DNA of 64,000 nt from NCBI RefSeq assembly GCF_010729665.1, contig NZ_AP022610.1, positions 5,270,001 through 5,334,000 of the forward strand, written 5' to 3'. This DNA is from Mycolicibacterium madagascariense. GTDB lineage: Bacteria; Actinomycetota; Actinomycetes; Mycobacteriales; Mycobacteriaceae. The notes beneath the pieces are model-generated. The model saw only the letters and a program-made list of their open reading frames with translations, was not told the origin of the DNA and made no database searches. Positions 25,982 through 38,096 of the stretch are shown here, piece after piece. Position numbers and translations under genes: made by a program. Each line of letters opens with the position of its first letter. The first letter of the stretch is position 1.

Positions 25982-27013
25982 GTGGCCGAGCAACCGTTCG
26001 TCTCCGACGACGAGGAACCGTTCGTCTCCGACGACGAGGAACCGTTCGTCTCCGACGACGTCGAGGTCGCCGCGCACGCACTCGCCGCCTACGACGTCGC
26101 CCCCGGTTCGACCCTGCGGTTGCTCAACCTGTCGGAGAACGCGACCTACGAGCTGACCGACGCCGGCACCGGAGCGCGGTCGATCCTGCGGGTGCACCGC
26201 AAGGGCTACCACCGCCAGCACGAGATCGAGTCCGAGCTCGCCTGGCTCGACGCGCTGCGCCGCGACTGCGACGTCGCCGTGCCGACCGTGCTGGCGACGC
26301 GCGACGGGCGCCGCGTGGTCACCGTCGACCACGACGGCACGCCACGCCACGTCGTGCACTTCGAGATGGTCGCCGGTGCCGAGCCCGACGAGACGACGCT
26401 GACCGTCGAGGACTTCCACACCCTCGGCCGGATCACCGCCGCCCTGCACGACCATTCGCGGAACTGGCAGCGCCCCAACGAGTTTGAGCGATTCGCGTGG
26501 GACTGGGAGCACAGCCTCGGCGACCAACCCCGCTGGGGGCGGTGGCGCGATGCCGTCGGCGTCGGCGACGCCGAGGCCGACGTGCTGGGCCGCGCGAGCG
26601 AGCTGTTGCGCCGCCGCCTGGAGGACTACGGCACCGGAACGGACGTCTACGGCCTGGTGCATGCGGACCTGCGCCTGGCCAACCTCCTCGTCGACGGGGA
26701 CCGCATCACGGTCATCGACTTCGACGACTGCGGATTCGGTTGGTACTTCTACGACTTCGGCACCGCGGTGTCCTTCTTCGAGGACGACCCGGCCGTGCCC
26801 GAATGGCAGGACGCCTGGGTCACCGGGTACCGCACCCGCCGGGAACTGTCTGCGCGCGACGAGGCGATGCTGCCGTCGTTCGTGCTGCTGCGCCGCCTGC
26901 TGCTGCTGGCCTGGATGGGGACGCACAGCCACTCCCGGGAATCGCAAGCGATCTCGGTCACCTACGCCAAGGGCAGTTGCGAACTCGCAGAACGTTATCT
27001 GACCACCCACTGA
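25982..27013 (+). CDS. APH-fold small-molecule kinase
   Basis: A 343-residue aminoglycoside-phosphotransferase-fold kinase. The catalytic [10 protein letters not shown] and metal-binding [17 protein letters not shown] are present. GTG 25982 is 5 bases after the aminotransferase stop. In related catabolic clusters this kinase phosphorylates 1-amino-2-propanol or ethanolamine for the neighbouring PLP enzyme. The N-terminus carries three exact copies of an eight-residue unit, E-(E/Q)-PFVSDD, before the fold begins with [11 protein letters not shown]. This is an odd acidic extension that may be disordered. Confidence 0.8.
   Translation: MAEQPFVSDDEEPFVSDDEEPFVSDDVEVAAHALAAYDVAPGSTLRLLNLSENATYELTDAGTGARSILRVHRKGYHRQHEIESELAWLDALRRDCDVAVPTVLATRDGRRVVTVDHDGTPRHVVHFEMVAGAEPDETTLTVEDFHTLGRITAALHDHSRNWQRPNEFERFAWDWEHSLGDQPRWGRWRDAVGVGDAEADVLGRASELLRRRLEDYGTGTDVYGLVHADLRLANLLVDGDRITVIDFDDCGFGWYFYDFGTAVSFFEDDPAVPEWQDAWVTGYRTRRELSARDEAMLPSFVLLRRLLLLAWMGTHSHSRESQAISVTYAKGSCELAERYLTTH
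25988..26059 (+). repeat. 24-bp in-frame tandem repeat, three copies
   Basis: The unit GAGGAACCGTTCGTCTCCGA-CGAC is repeated three times head to tail inside the kinase gene (the first copy has CAA for GAA), encoding E-E-P-F-V-S-D-D each time. The near-perfect DNA identity points to recent slippage expansion. Confidence 0.9.
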
Positions 27014-27035
27014 CTCCAACCGAAGGGCACCGAAC

Positions 27036-27815
27036 ATGTTCACCTCGCTGCAGGGCCGCACGGCCATCGTCACCGGAGGAAGCAAGGGCATCGGGCGCGG
27101 CATCGCCGAGACGTTCGCCGACGCCGGGGTCAACGTCGTCGTCACCGGCCGCACCGAATCCGACGTCGACGCCTGCGTCGCCGCGCTGGCGGGCAAGCCC
27201 GGCGCGGTGAGCGGGGTGAAGGCCGACGTGACGAGCCAGGAGGACTGCCGCCGCGTCGTGGCCACCGCCGTGGAACGCCATGGCGCACTGGACATCGTCT
27301 GCGCCAACGCCGGGATCTTCCCGTCCGGCCGGATCGAGGACCTCACGCCCGACGACATCGAGGAGGTCATCGGCGTCAACTTCAAGGGCACCGTGTACAT
27401 CGTGCAGGCGGCGCTGGCCGCACTGACCGACAGCGGGCACGGCCGGATCATCGTGACGTCGTCGATCACCGGGCCCATCACCGGCTTTCCCGGCTGGTCG
27501 CACTACGGCGCCAGCAAGGCCGCCCAGCTCGGCTTCATCCGCACCGCCGCAATGGAATTGGCGCCGAAGAACATCACCATCAACGCCGTGCTGCCCGGCA
27601 ACATCGTCACCGAGGGCCTCATCGAGATGGGCCAGGAGTACATGGACGGGATGACCGCGGCCATCCCCGCGGGGCGCCTGGGTAGCGTGGCCGACATCGG
27701 CAATGCCGCGCTGTTCTTCGCCACCGACGAGGCCGGCTTCATCACCGGGCAGTCGCTCGTCGTGGACGGCGGCCAGGTGCTGCCCGAGTCCCAAGAAGCG
27801 ATCGGCGAGCAGTAG
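27036..27815 (+). CDS. SDR-family oxidoreductase
   Basis: A 259-residue classical short-chain dehydrogenase: TGGSKGIG cofactor loop, CANAG, catalytic Ser in TSSITG, and YGASK with Tyr and Lys. ATG 27036 follows GAAGG. It is third in the amine operon. An SDR is also part of the mycobacterial RMM aminopropanol locus, where it oxidises 1-amino-2-propanol, so an amino-alcohol substrate is a reasonable inference. Generic SDR sequence does not prove it. Confidence 0.82.
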   Translation: MFTSLQGRTAIVTGGSKGIGRGIAETFADAGVNVVVTGRTESDVDACVAALAGKPGAVSGVKADVTSQEDCRRVVATAVERHGALDIVCANAGIFPSGRIEDLTPDDIEEVIGVNFKGTVYIVQAALAALTDSGHGRIIVTSSITGPITGFPGWSHYGASKAAQLGFIRTAAMELAPKNITINAVLPGNIVTEGLIEMGQEYMDGMTAAIPAGRLGSVADIGNAALFFATDEAGFITGQSLVVDGGQVLPESQEAIGEQ

Positions 27816-27824
27816 GGGTCTTCC

Positions 27825-28595
27825 GTGGTCAAACCGACCGAGCAGTTGCGGCGACGCATCGTCGCCGACATCAACGCGGGCGTTCCCGGCGCGAAGCTGG
27901 GCAGCGAGCGCGAACTCGCCGAGCGGTACTCGACCAGCCGCTCGAGCCTGCGCCAGATGCTCGCAGCGCTGGAGGAGGCGGGCCTGGTGCATCGCGCCAT
28001 CGGCCGTTCGGGCGGCATCTTCATCAGCCACACCCAGGTGCAGCGCAGCCTGTCCGACGTCGTCGGCGTCCCCGCGTTCCTGGCCAACCAGGGGTACGTC
28101 GCCGGGACCCGCGTGCTGGCGACGAAGATCACTGCGCCCGACCACATCGCGCAGACGTCGCTGCGGCTCGGCCCGGACGACTTCGTGGTCGAGATCCAAC
28201 GCGTCCGGCTGGCCGACGGATCACCAATCTCGTTGGAGCTGGCCCAGTTTCCCGCCGAGGCCTTTCCCGGCCTGCTCGAGAAGCAGCTCGGCGGATCGCT
28301 CTACGAAATCCTGGAGCGCGACTACGGGCTGGTCACCTCGCACGCCGACGAGCGCATCGAGGCCGTCAACGCGACGCCGGACGAGGCGTCCCTGTTGGCC
28401 ATCGAACCCGGGTCGGCGCTGCTGCTCATCACCCGCATCGCCTACGACCAGGACGGGGCGCCGTGCGAGTACTCCCGCGACCTGTTCCGCGGTGACCGCA
28501 CCCGGCTCGCGGTGACGGTCCAGGGCCAGGGCATCGGCGTGCAGTCCCCCGCCGCCACCGCGACCGTCGCGCTGCAGAGCAACGCCGTCGCCTAG
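27825..28595 (+). CDS. GntR/HutC-family transcriptional regulator
   Basis: A 256-residue repressor-type protein: N-terminal winged helix (PGAKLGSERELAERYSTSRSSLRQMLAALEEAGLV) and a C-terminal UTRA effector domain (ISLELAQFPAEAFPGLLE, SLYEILERDYGL). GTG 27825 is 9 bases after the SDR stop, so it is likely cotranscribed with, and the regulator of, the amine catabolic operon and permease. The effector is probably the amine or its phosphate. Confidence 0.85.
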   Translation: MVKPTEQLRRRIVADINAGVPGAKLGSERELAERYSTSRSSLRQMLAALEEAGLVHRAIGRSGGIFISHTQVQRSLSDVVGVPAFLANQGYVAGTRVLATKITAPDHIAQTSLRLGPDDFVVEIQRVRLADGSPISLELAQFPAEAFPGLLEKQLGGSLYEILERDYGLVTSHADERIEAVNATPDEASLLAIEPGSALLLITRIAYDQDGAPCEYSRDLFRGDRTRLAVTVQGQGIGVQSPAATATVALQSNAVA

Positions 28596-28604
28596 ATTGC
28601 CCGT

Positions 28605-29477
28605 ATGAGCCCCGCCGGCCGCTTCGCACCGAGCCCGTCGGCGGACCTGCACATCGGCAACGTGCGGACGGCGGTTTTGGCGTGGCTGTTCGCCCGTTCG
28701 AGCCGCCGGCGCTTCCTGATGCGCGTCGAGGATCTCGACGACCGCAGCTCCCACGACGTCGCCGCCAGGCAGCTGCGCGACCTCGCCGCCGTCGGCCTCG
28801 ATTGGGACGCGGACCCGGAATACCAGACGGCGCACCGCGATCGGTACGACGCGGTGATCGCCGACCTCGTCGATCGCGGGCTGACCTACGAATGCTTCTG
28901 CAGCAGAAGGGACATCGCCCAGGCGCCCCGCGCACCGCACGCACCCGAGGGCGCCTACCCCGGCACCTGCCGCGACCTCACCGCGGCCCAGCGCGCCGAA
29001 CGGCGTGCCGAGGGTCGACCGCCGGCGCTGCGATTGCGTTCGCAGACAACAGAATTCACGGTCACCGACCTGCTACACGGCACGTATACGGGCGTGGTCG
29101 ACGACATGGTGCTGCGCCGCGGTGACGGCGTGCCCGCCTACAACCTCGCCGTGGTGGTGGACGACGCGGCCGCCGGCGTCGACCAGGTGGTCCGCGGTGA
29201 CGACCTGCTGCCCTCGTCCCCACGACAGGCCTACCTCGGCTCGCTGCTGGGCCACCCGCAGCCGGTCTACGCCCACGTGCCGCTGGTGCTCAACGCCGAG
29301 GGCCGGCGACTGGCCAAACGCGACGGCGCCGTCACCGTCGGCGAGATCGGCGCGCCGCGGGCGATGGCGCAGATCGCCGCGTCGCTGGGGTTCAGTGCCA
29401 CGACGCCGGAGGGGATGCTGGCCGAATTCGATCCGGCGCGGCTGCCCCGTGCGCCCTGGACATTCGTCCCCCGGTGA
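28605..29477 (+). CDS. gluQ: Glutamyl-Q tRNA(Asp) synthetase
   Basis: A 290-residue truncated GluRS paralogue: [14 protein letters not shown] with the HIGH-type motif, a zinc-site region (CFCSRR ... YPGTCRD), the [14 protein letters not shown] core, and LAKRDG as the KMSKS equivalent. The anticodon-binding domain is absent. This is the GluQRS layout, which glutamylates queuosine in tRNA(Asp). tgt, which inserts the queuosine precursor, lies 6.3 kb downstream. Confidence 0.9.
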   Translation: MSPAGRFAPSPSADLHIGNVRTAVLAWLFARSSRRRFLMRVEDLDDRSSHDVAARQLRDLAAVGLDWDADPEYQTAHRDRYDAVIADLVDRGLTYECFCSRRDIAQAPRAPHAPEGAYPGTCRDLTAAQRAERRAEGRPPALRLRSQTTEFTVTDLLHGTYTGVVDDMVLRRGDGVPAYNLAVVVDDAAAGVDQVVRGDDLLPSSPRQAYLGSLLGHPQPVYAHVPLVLNAEGRRLAKRDGAVTVGEIGAPRAMAQIAASLGFSATTPEGMLAEFDPARLPRAPWTFVPR

Positions 29478-29521
29478 GCGCAACCATTGGCCTCCTGGCA
29501 GCTGCTTGCTAGGTTCCGCCG

Positions 29522-30997
29522 GTGAGCTACCACCTCCGCAGAGCTGTGCCGGCGCTGCTGCTGCTCGTCGCGCTCGCCGCCGCCGCGTGCGGGTCGAGCC
29601 AGCACGCGGGGCAGACCACACCGTCCTCCGGAGTGCTCCGAGTGGGCACCGAGGGCACCTACGCGCCGTTCAGTTTTCAGGACCCCGCGACCGGGAAACT
29701 GGCCGGCTACGACGTCGACGTCGCGAACGCGGTGGGCGCCAAGCTCGGCAAGAGGGTCGAATTCGTCCAGACGCCTTGGGATTCCATCTTCGCCGCGCTC
29801 GAGGCCAACCGCTTCGACGTCGTCGCCAACGAGGTGACGATCACCCCGGAGCGCGCAAGCAAGTACGACCTGTCGGAGCCCTACTCGGTCGGGGAGGGCG
29901 TCGTCATCACCCGCGCGAACGACGACTCGATCAGGTCGGTGGCCGACCTCAAGGGCAAGACCGTCGGCGCGACCGTCACCAGCAACTGGGCCCAGGTGTC
30001 CCGTGACGCCGGCGCGACGCTGGCTCCCGTCGAGGGATTCACGCAGGCGATCACCCTGCTCAACCAGGGTCGCGTCGACGCCGTGGTCAACGACAGCATC
30101 GCCTTCCACGCCTACCAGGCCGAGACCAACGACCAGTCGGTGAAGATCGCGGCGACGATTCCCCAGCGGAGTGAGCAGGCCTTCGCGGCCCGCAAGAACA
30201 GCGGTCTGCTGCCCGAGCTGAACAAAGCGCTCGACGAACTGCGGGCCGACGGCACACTGGCGTCGATCTCGCAGAAGTACCTCAAGGCGGACGCGTCCGG
30301 CGGCCCGGCGGCAGGCGGCGCGCAACCCGCGACCCGATCGGCGTGGCAACTCATCGGCGCCAACCTGTGGCCGCTGGCCAAGGCGGCGATCACGGTCACG
30401 ATCCCGCTGACGGTCATCAGCTTCGTCATCGGCCTGGTGCTCGCGCTGATCGTGGCGCTCGGTCGGCTGTCGTCGAACCGGGTGATCTCCAGCGTCGCCC
30501 GCTTCTACATCTCGATCATCCGCGGCACCCCGCTGCTGGTGCAGCTCTTCATCATCTTCTTCGCGCTGCCGCAGGCCGGCATCAAGCTCGACCCGTTCCC
30601 GGCCGCGGTCATCGCGTTCAGCATCAACGTCGGGGGCTACGCCGCCGAGATCATCCGTTCGGCGATCCAGAGCATTCCGAAGGGTCAGTGGGAGGCCGCC
30701 GAGACCATCGGCTACCACTACGCGGGCGCGCTGCGGCGCATCATCCTGCCGCAAGCCGCGAGGGTGGCGGTCCCGCCGCTGTCCAACACCCTCATCTCGC
30801 TGGTGAAGGACACCTCGTTGGCGTCGACGATCCTGGTCACCGAACTGCTGCGCACCGCACAGGTCGCGGCGGCGCCGACGTTCGAGTTCTTCGCGCTCTA
30901 CGGGACGGCCGCCGTGTACTACTGGGTGATCTGCCTGGTGCTGTCATTCGGCCAGAACCGCCTGGAACACCGACTGGAGAGGTACGTGGCGCGATGA
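29522..30997 (+). CDS. Glutamine-type ABC importer, fused binding protein and permease
   Basis: A 491-residue fusion. A lipoprotein-type signal (LLLVALAAAACGSS, lipobox AAAC) leads into a solute-binding domain (LRVGTEGTYAPFSFQDPATGKLAGYDVDVA, EVTITPERASKYDLSEPY). After a Gly/Ala linker near residue 262 comes an inner-membrane permease with the EAA motif region (EAAETIGYHYAGALRRIILPQAARVAVPPL). The fold matches GlnH-GlnP fusions for polar amino acids. The start is GTG 29522, and it overlaps the ATPase gene by 4 bases. Confidence 0.9.
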   Translation: MSYHLRRAVPALLLLVALAAAACGSSQHAGQTTPSSGVLRVGTEGTYAPFSFQDPATGKLAGYDVDVANAVGAKLGKRVEFVQTPWDSIFAALEANRFDVVANEVTITPERASKYDLSEPYSVGEGVVITRANDDSIRSVADLKGKTVGATVTSNWAQVSRDAGATLAPVEGFTQAITLLNQGRVDAVVNDSIAFHAYQAETNDQSVKIAATIPQRSEQAFAARKNSGLLPELNKALDELRADGTLASISQKYLKADASGGPAAGGAQPATRSAWQLIGANLWPLAKAAITVTIPLTVISFVIGLVLALIVALGRLSSNRVISSVARFYISIIRGTPLLVQLFIIFFALPQAGIKLDPFPAAVIAFSINVGGYAAEIIRSAIQSIPKGQWEAAETIGYHYAGALRRIILPQAARVAVPPLSNTLISLVKDTSLASTILVTELLRTAQVAAAPTFEFFALYGTAAVYYWVICLVLSFGQNRLEHRLERYVAR

Positions 30998-31764
30998 CCG
31001 GTTCGGCCGAGGACGAGTATCGGGTGGTGGCCGCGGGCGTCGAGAAGGCGTTCGGCGCCAATCGGGTGCTCAAGGGGGTCTCGTTCACGGTGCGGCGCGG
31101 CACCGCGACCGCCATCATCGGGCCGTCCGGTTCCGGCAAGACGACACTGCTGCGCACCCTGAATGCGTTGGACCGCGCCGACGCCGGGGTCATCAGGGTC
31201 GACGACGTCGAACTCGACTTCGGCACACCCGTGTCCAAGCCCGACGTGCGAAGGTTCCAGTCCCGCAGCGGTTTCGTGTTCCAGGGCCACAACCTGTTTC
31301 CGCACCGGACGGTGCTGCAGAACGTGATCGAGGGCCCGGTGTTCGTGCAGAAGCGGCCGAGGGACGAAGCCGTCGCCGAGGCCGTCGCCCTGCTCGATCA
31401 GGTCGGGCTGGCCGACAAGCAGGACCGTTACCCCTATCAGTTGTCCGGCGGTCAGCAGCAGCGCGTCGGCATCGCACGGGCAGTGGCGCTCAAACCCCAG
31501 CTGCTGCTGTTCGACGAGCCGACCTCCGCGCTGGATCCCGAGCTCGTCGGCGAAGTCCTCTCCGTCATCAAGGATCTCGCCGTCGAGGGGTGGACGCTGG
31601 TGATCGTCACCCACGAGATCCAGTTCGCGAAGCAGGTGTCTCAGCAGGTGCTCTTCACCGACGACGGCCTCATCCTCGAACGCGGCACGCCCGACGAGGT
31701 GATCGGCGATCCGAAGGAGGAGCGCACCCGCCAGTTCCTCGACCGGATCCTCAACCCGCTCTAG
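30994..31764 (+). CDS. Polar amino acid ABC transporter ATPase (GlnQ-like)
   Basis: A 256-residue ABC ATPase with Walker A GPSGSGKTT, Q-loop VFQGHNLFPH, signature LSGGQQQR, Walker B LLLFDEP and H-loop VTHE. It is translationally coupled (ATGA) to the fused binding protein/permease and together they form a complete two-gene importer. Its TAG stop shares the palindrome CTAG with the convergent gene. Confidence 0.93.
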   Translation: MTGSAEDEYRVVAAGVEKAFGANRVLKGVSFTVRRGTATAIIGPSGSGKTTLLRTLNALDRADAGVIRVDDVELDFGTPVSKPDVRRFQSRSGFVFQGHNLFPHRTVLQNVIEGPVFVQKRPRDEAVAEAVALLDQVGLADKQDRYPYQLSGGQQQRVGIARAVALKPQLLLFDEPTSALDPELVGEVLSVIKDLAVEGWTLVIVTHEIQFAKQVSQQVLFTDDGLILERGTPDEVIGDPKEERTRQFLDRILNPL

Positions 31765-33125
31765 GCCTCGTATTTCCTCGCAAGGAGCAGTTCCACTGCG
31801 GCGGAGGCACTTTGGGCCGCGCTCTCCATGGTGGCCGACCAGTCGGTGGCGGTCCAGTCCCCGGCCAGCACCAGCGACGGCACCGACGTCCGCTGGGGTG
31901 GACGCAGCGAATCCATGCCGACCACCTGTGAGAAGGTGGCCCGCGGCATCTTGACCACCTGCGCCTCGAGCACCTCGGCGTCCCTGGCGGCCGGGTAGTA
32001 CCGGCGCAGCAATGCCAGTTGCTCGGCGACGATGGCGTCACTGGTGCGGTGGATCTGCTCGTAGGCCCCGCTGGTCGTCAGGCAGTAAAGCCACCCGCGC
32101 TCGGTGCTCCTGCCGTGCATGAGCTGTCGGTCGAACACCTCGTCGATGACACCCGTGCCACCGATGAGCCCCTCGAAGGCGGACTCGGTCCCCAGTGGCC
32201 GGTCCAGGTAGAGGTTGGTGCTGACGATGGGCGTGTAGCTCAACGTGTCTGCCGCTGAATCGATTTCGGCATGCTCGGGCAGGTCGTCGAGCAGTCCGCC
32301 GACGTTCGAGTTGGGCACGGCGCAGACCACGCCGTCGGCGGGCACGACCGTGCCGTCGGTCAGCTGCACACCGGTGACCGCGCCGCCCTCGATCCGGATG
32401 CGGCGCGCCACCGCGCGGTAGCGCACCCGCACCCCGTGGGCGGCGAAGAACGACAGCGCACCCGAGACGAGGAGGGTGTCGAGGTCCACCGTCGGGTAGC
32501 CGATGGTGATCGCGCGACGATGCCGCACACCCATGCGGAACCCGGTGGCCAGCACCTTGGCGAACACCTTCGCCGACCCCTGTGACACGGGCTCGGCGGC
32601 GATGCCGAGCGCCAACCAATCCCACAGCGCTTCACGCGCAGGCGAAGGCATGCCCACCCTGGTGAACCACTGCTCGGTGGTCAGGTCCCCGAGGTCCGCG
32701 GGCGGGTGCAGGGCCTGCCAGCCCAGGCGCACGGTCGCCCGCGCGGCCCGCAGCCGATCGTGCACCCCGGCGTCGGGATGCACGCCGAACAGCTGGCGTA
32801 CCGCGCCGAACCCCGTGGTCCGGACGACGACCTTGCGGCCGTCCGGCCACCGCAGCGTCGAGGTGGCGGGGAAGGCGACGAACTGCCGGGTGCCGATGCT
32901 GGTGAGGTAGCGGAAGAGATGCTCGTAGCCGCTGGCGATGACGTGTTGACCGTTGTCGGGCAGATCGTCGACCCGCTCGGCGCGCATCGCATGGGTGCGC
33001 CCGCCGAGGTGTCCGCGCCGTTCGAGGAGCGTGACGTCGTGGCCCGCTTCGGCCAGCCACACGGCCGACGCGAGACCCGCCACACCACCGCCGATGACGA
33101 CGTACCGTGCGCGTTCGGCGGCCAT
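31761..33125 (-). CDS. HpnE-like FAD-dependent desaturase/amine oxidase fold
   Basis: A 454-residue flavoprotein from ATG 33125. The FAD loop VIGGGVAGLASAVWLAEAGHDVTLLERRGHLGGR lies at the N-terminus, and the C-terminal LAGDWTATDWSATMESA is typical of the squalene-associated desaturase/hydroxysqualene dehydroxylase group. No squalene synthase gene is in the window, so the name reflects the family only; a carotenoid or sterol-type substrate is equally possible. It is divergent from a second flavin oxidase across a 39-base gap. Confidence 0.75.
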   Translation of the reverse strand: MAAERARYVVIGGGVAGLASAVWLAEAGHDVTLLERRGHLGGRTHAMRAERVDDLPDNGQHVIASGYEHLFRYLTSIGTRQFVAFPATSTLRWPDGRKVVVRTTGFGAVRQLFGVHPDAGVHDRLRAARATVRLGWQALHPPADLGDLTTEQWFTRVGMPSPAREALWDWLALGIAAEPVSQGSAKVFAKVLATGFRMGVRHRRAITIGYPTVDLDTLLVSGALSFFAAHGVRVRYRAVARRIRIEGGAVTGVQLTDGTVVPADGVVCAVPNSNVGGLLDDLPEHAEIDSAADTLSYTPIVSTNLYLDRPLGTESAFEGLIGGTGVIDEVFDRQLMHGRSTERGWLYCLTTSGAYEQIHRTSDAIVAEQLALLRRYYPAARDAEVLEAQVVKMPRATFSQVVGMDSLRPPQRTSVPSLVLAGDWTATDWSATMESAAQSASAAVELLLARKYEA

Positions 33126-33164
33126 CCCGCCAACGTACGCGCGGCGGTCTGGGAGAGTGAAGCC

Positions 33165-34553
<1,389 letters not shown>

Positions 34554-34560
34554 GGCCGTT

Positions 34561-35805
34561 TCAGGGCCGTTTACGTCTGCTCGCGGGAGAAATCGGGAGG
34601 GTGGCCAGCCCGCGCAGCGTGACGTTGGGGCGGTAGGTCGGCTCGGCGGCGAGCCGGGCCGTCGGGAAGCGCGCCGTCACGGCGGAGAGCGCGATCCTGG
34701 CCTCCAACCGGGCCAGCGGCGCGCCGAGGCAGAAGTGCACGCCGTGGCCGAAAGCCAAGTGCCGCAGTCCCTCCCGATCGGGGTCGAACACGTCCGGCCG
34801 CTCGAACGCCGCCGGATCCCGTTGCGCCGCAGCGAACAACAGCATCATGGTGTCGCCCTTGGGCACCGGCGTCTCACCGATCGTCATGTCCTCGGCGGCG
34901 ATCCGCCCCGCCAACTGCACGGGCGGATCCCACCGCAGCGTCTCCTCCACGATGGACGACGCCCGCTGCGGATCCGCCGCCAGCTCGGCCCAGTACCGCG
35001 GATGTCGCAGCATCGCCAGCATCGCGTTGGCGATGAGGTTGACGGTGGTCTCGTGGCCCGCGATCAGGAGCAGGTTGCAGGTGGCGACGAACTCGTCGGT
35101 CGTGAGCTGGTCGCCGTCCTCCTCGGCGGCGATCAACGCCGAGATGAGGTCCTCGCGCGGGGCGGCGCGCCGCTCGGCGATCAGGTCGGCGAGGTAGCCA
35201 CGCAGCCAGCGGCCGGCCTCGAGGCGGGCCGCGAAGTCCTCGGGCAACGCACCGGTGATCGTGCTGAACGGATCGAGACCCTGCGCCAGCAGCGCCGATG
35301 CCCGGCTGAACTCGGGCTCGTCGGCGAGCGGCACGCCGAGCATCCGGCAGATGACGGCCACCGGCAGCGGATGGGCGAGGTCGGCGACGGCGTCGAAGCC
35401 GTCCGCGTCGGCCACGGCGTCGAGCAGCCCGGCGACCATGCCCTCGACGTCGGGCTCCAGTGACCTGACCACCTTCGGCGCGAACGCCTGCTGGGCGAGC
35501 TTGCGCAACCGGGTGTGGTCCGGCGGATCCAGGAACAGGAAGCCCGGCTGCCCGAGCGGGCGCGGGGTCGCGCCCTTGGCGATCTCGCGCTGCGCGACCG
35601 TCGACTTGAGCCGGTCGCTGGCCGACTCCGGGTGGCGCAGCACGTCGCCGCAGTCGGCGAACGAGGAGAACACCACCAGGTTGTTCTTGGGCAGCGGCAG
35701 CGGGCCGCGCGCCAGCACCTCGCGGTACACCGGGTAGGGGTTGGCCCGGTTGGCCGGGTCCAGCAGCTGTACGAGGAGCGCCTGCGGGTCGACGGTCTGC
35801 GTCAT
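34561..35805 (-). CDS. Cytochrome P450
   Basis: A 414-residue bacterial P450. The I-helix LLIAGHETTVNLI provides the acid-alcohol pair, ETLR is the ExxR motif of the K helix, and FGHGVHFCLGAPLARLE carries the haem thiolate Cys. The length is normal. The substrate is unknown, and no ferredoxin or reductase gene adjoins it. The tgt gene ends 4 bases upstream (35810) on the same strand, so the two could share a transcript. Confidence 0.92.
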   Translation of the reverse strand: MTQTVDPQALLVQLLDPANRANPYPVYREVLARGPLPLPKNNLVVFSSFADCGDVLRHPESASDRLKSTVAQREIAKGATPRPLGQPGFLFLDPPDHTRLRKLAQQAFAPKVVRSLEPDVEGMVAGLLDAVADADGFDAVADLAHPLPVAVICRMLGVPLADEPEFSRASALLAQGLDPFSTITGALPEDFAARLEAGRWLRGYLADLIAERRAAPREDLISALIAAEEDGDQLTTDEFVATCNLLLIAGHETTVNLIANAMLAMLRHPRYWAELAADPQRASSIVEETLRWDPPVQLAGRIAAEDMTIGETPVPKGDTMMLLFAAAQRDPAAFERPDVFDPDREGLRHLAFGHGVHFCLGAPLARLEARIALSAVTARFPTARLAAEPTYRPNVTLRGLATLPISPASRRKRP

Positions 35806-35809
35806 GCTC

Positions 35810-37063
<1,254 letters not shown>

Positions 37064-37966
37064 TCACATCAGGAAGCGCACGATCGCCTCGGCGAGCTCC
37101 TCCCCCGCGTCCTCCTGCAGGAAGTGTCCGGCATCGTGGATCGTGGGATGCTCCACGCCCCGCGCGCCGCGCATCTGCTCGACGAAGATGGGCGCCATCG
37201 CGCCGGTGATCGGATCACCGTCGCTGAAGGCCACCAACATCGGAGTCGGGCTGTCCGACAACGTCTTCCACGCCGCTCGATTCGCCGCGCTGGCGGGATC
37301 GTCCGGCGACGTCGGCACCAGCCCCGGCATCGCGCGGGGGCCCGCGCAGTAGGAGTCGTCGGGGAAGGGCGCGTCGTAGGCGGCGCGCACCTCGTCGCTC
37401 ATGGGGCGCGCGCAGCCGGACTGCACGAACCGGCCCACCTCGATCTGCGGCAGCTCCTGGATGGCCTTGCGGAACTGCCACCAGATCTCGGGCATCGGCA
37501 GGTCGCCCGTCGGCAGGCCGGTGTTGGCGACCACGATCCGCGCGAACCGTTCGGGGTGTTCGGCCGCGAGGCGCAATCCGATGAGACCGCCCCAGTCCTG
37601 ACCGACGAGCGTCGCCCGCTGCAGGTCGAGCTCGTCGAAGGCGACGGCCCGCATCCACTCGACGTGCCGCGCGTAGCTGTGGTCGGCGATGGCGGTGGGC
37701 TTGTCCGAGCGGCCGAACCCGACCAGATCCGGGCAGACGACGCGGTGTCCGGCGGCCACCAGGATCGGCATCATGCGGCGGTACAGGTACGACCACGACG
37801 GTTCGCCGTGCAGGAGCAGCACCGGGTCGGCGTCCGCGGGACCGTCCTCCACCCACGCGACGCGCAGCCGCCCACCCTCTTGGTCGTCGACCTCGCAGTA
37901 CCGCGGGGAGTAGGGAAAGTCCGTCAGGCCGGCAAAGCGGGCGTCGGGGGTGCGCAACGACTCCAT
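37064..37966 (-). CDS. Haloalkane dehalogenase (Rv2296/DhmA-like)
   Basis: A 300-residue alpha/beta hydrolase from ATG 37966. The oxyanion segment is LLHGEPSWSYLYRRM, the nucleophile Asp is in LVGQDWGGLIGL, a second acid is in FSDGDPIT, and the base His is in HDAGHFLQED. Asp instead of Ser, followed by Trp, is the dehalogenase signature. It hydrolyses carbon-halogen bonds, but the natural substrate in mycobacteria is unclear. It lies 12 bases before tgt on the same strand. Confidence 0.85.
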   Translation of the reverse strand: MESLRTPDARFAGLTDFPYSPRYCEVDDQEGGRLRVAWVEDGPADADPVLLLHGEPSWSYLYRRMMPILVAAGHRVVCPDLVGFGRSDKPTAIADHSYARHVEWMRAVAFDELDLQRATLVGQDWGGLIGLRLAAEHPERFARIVVANTGLPTGDLPMPEIWWQFRKAIQELPQIEVGRFVQSGCARPMSDEVRAAYDAPFPDDSYCAGPRAMPGLVPTSPDDPASAANRAAWKTLSDSPTPMLVAFSDGDPITGAMAPIFVEQMRGARGVEHPTIHDAGHFLQEDAGEELAEAIVRFLM

Positions 37967-38096
37967 GGTGGTGAAGCTACTCTTTGCGATCTGCCGTGCG
38001 GCAATTCGGTGATTCCCACGCCCCCGGGTGGACCGCGCTCCATACTGCGGTGGACGCCCCGTTGATCTTGAAGGGCGCACGACGAAGGGGAGCACT

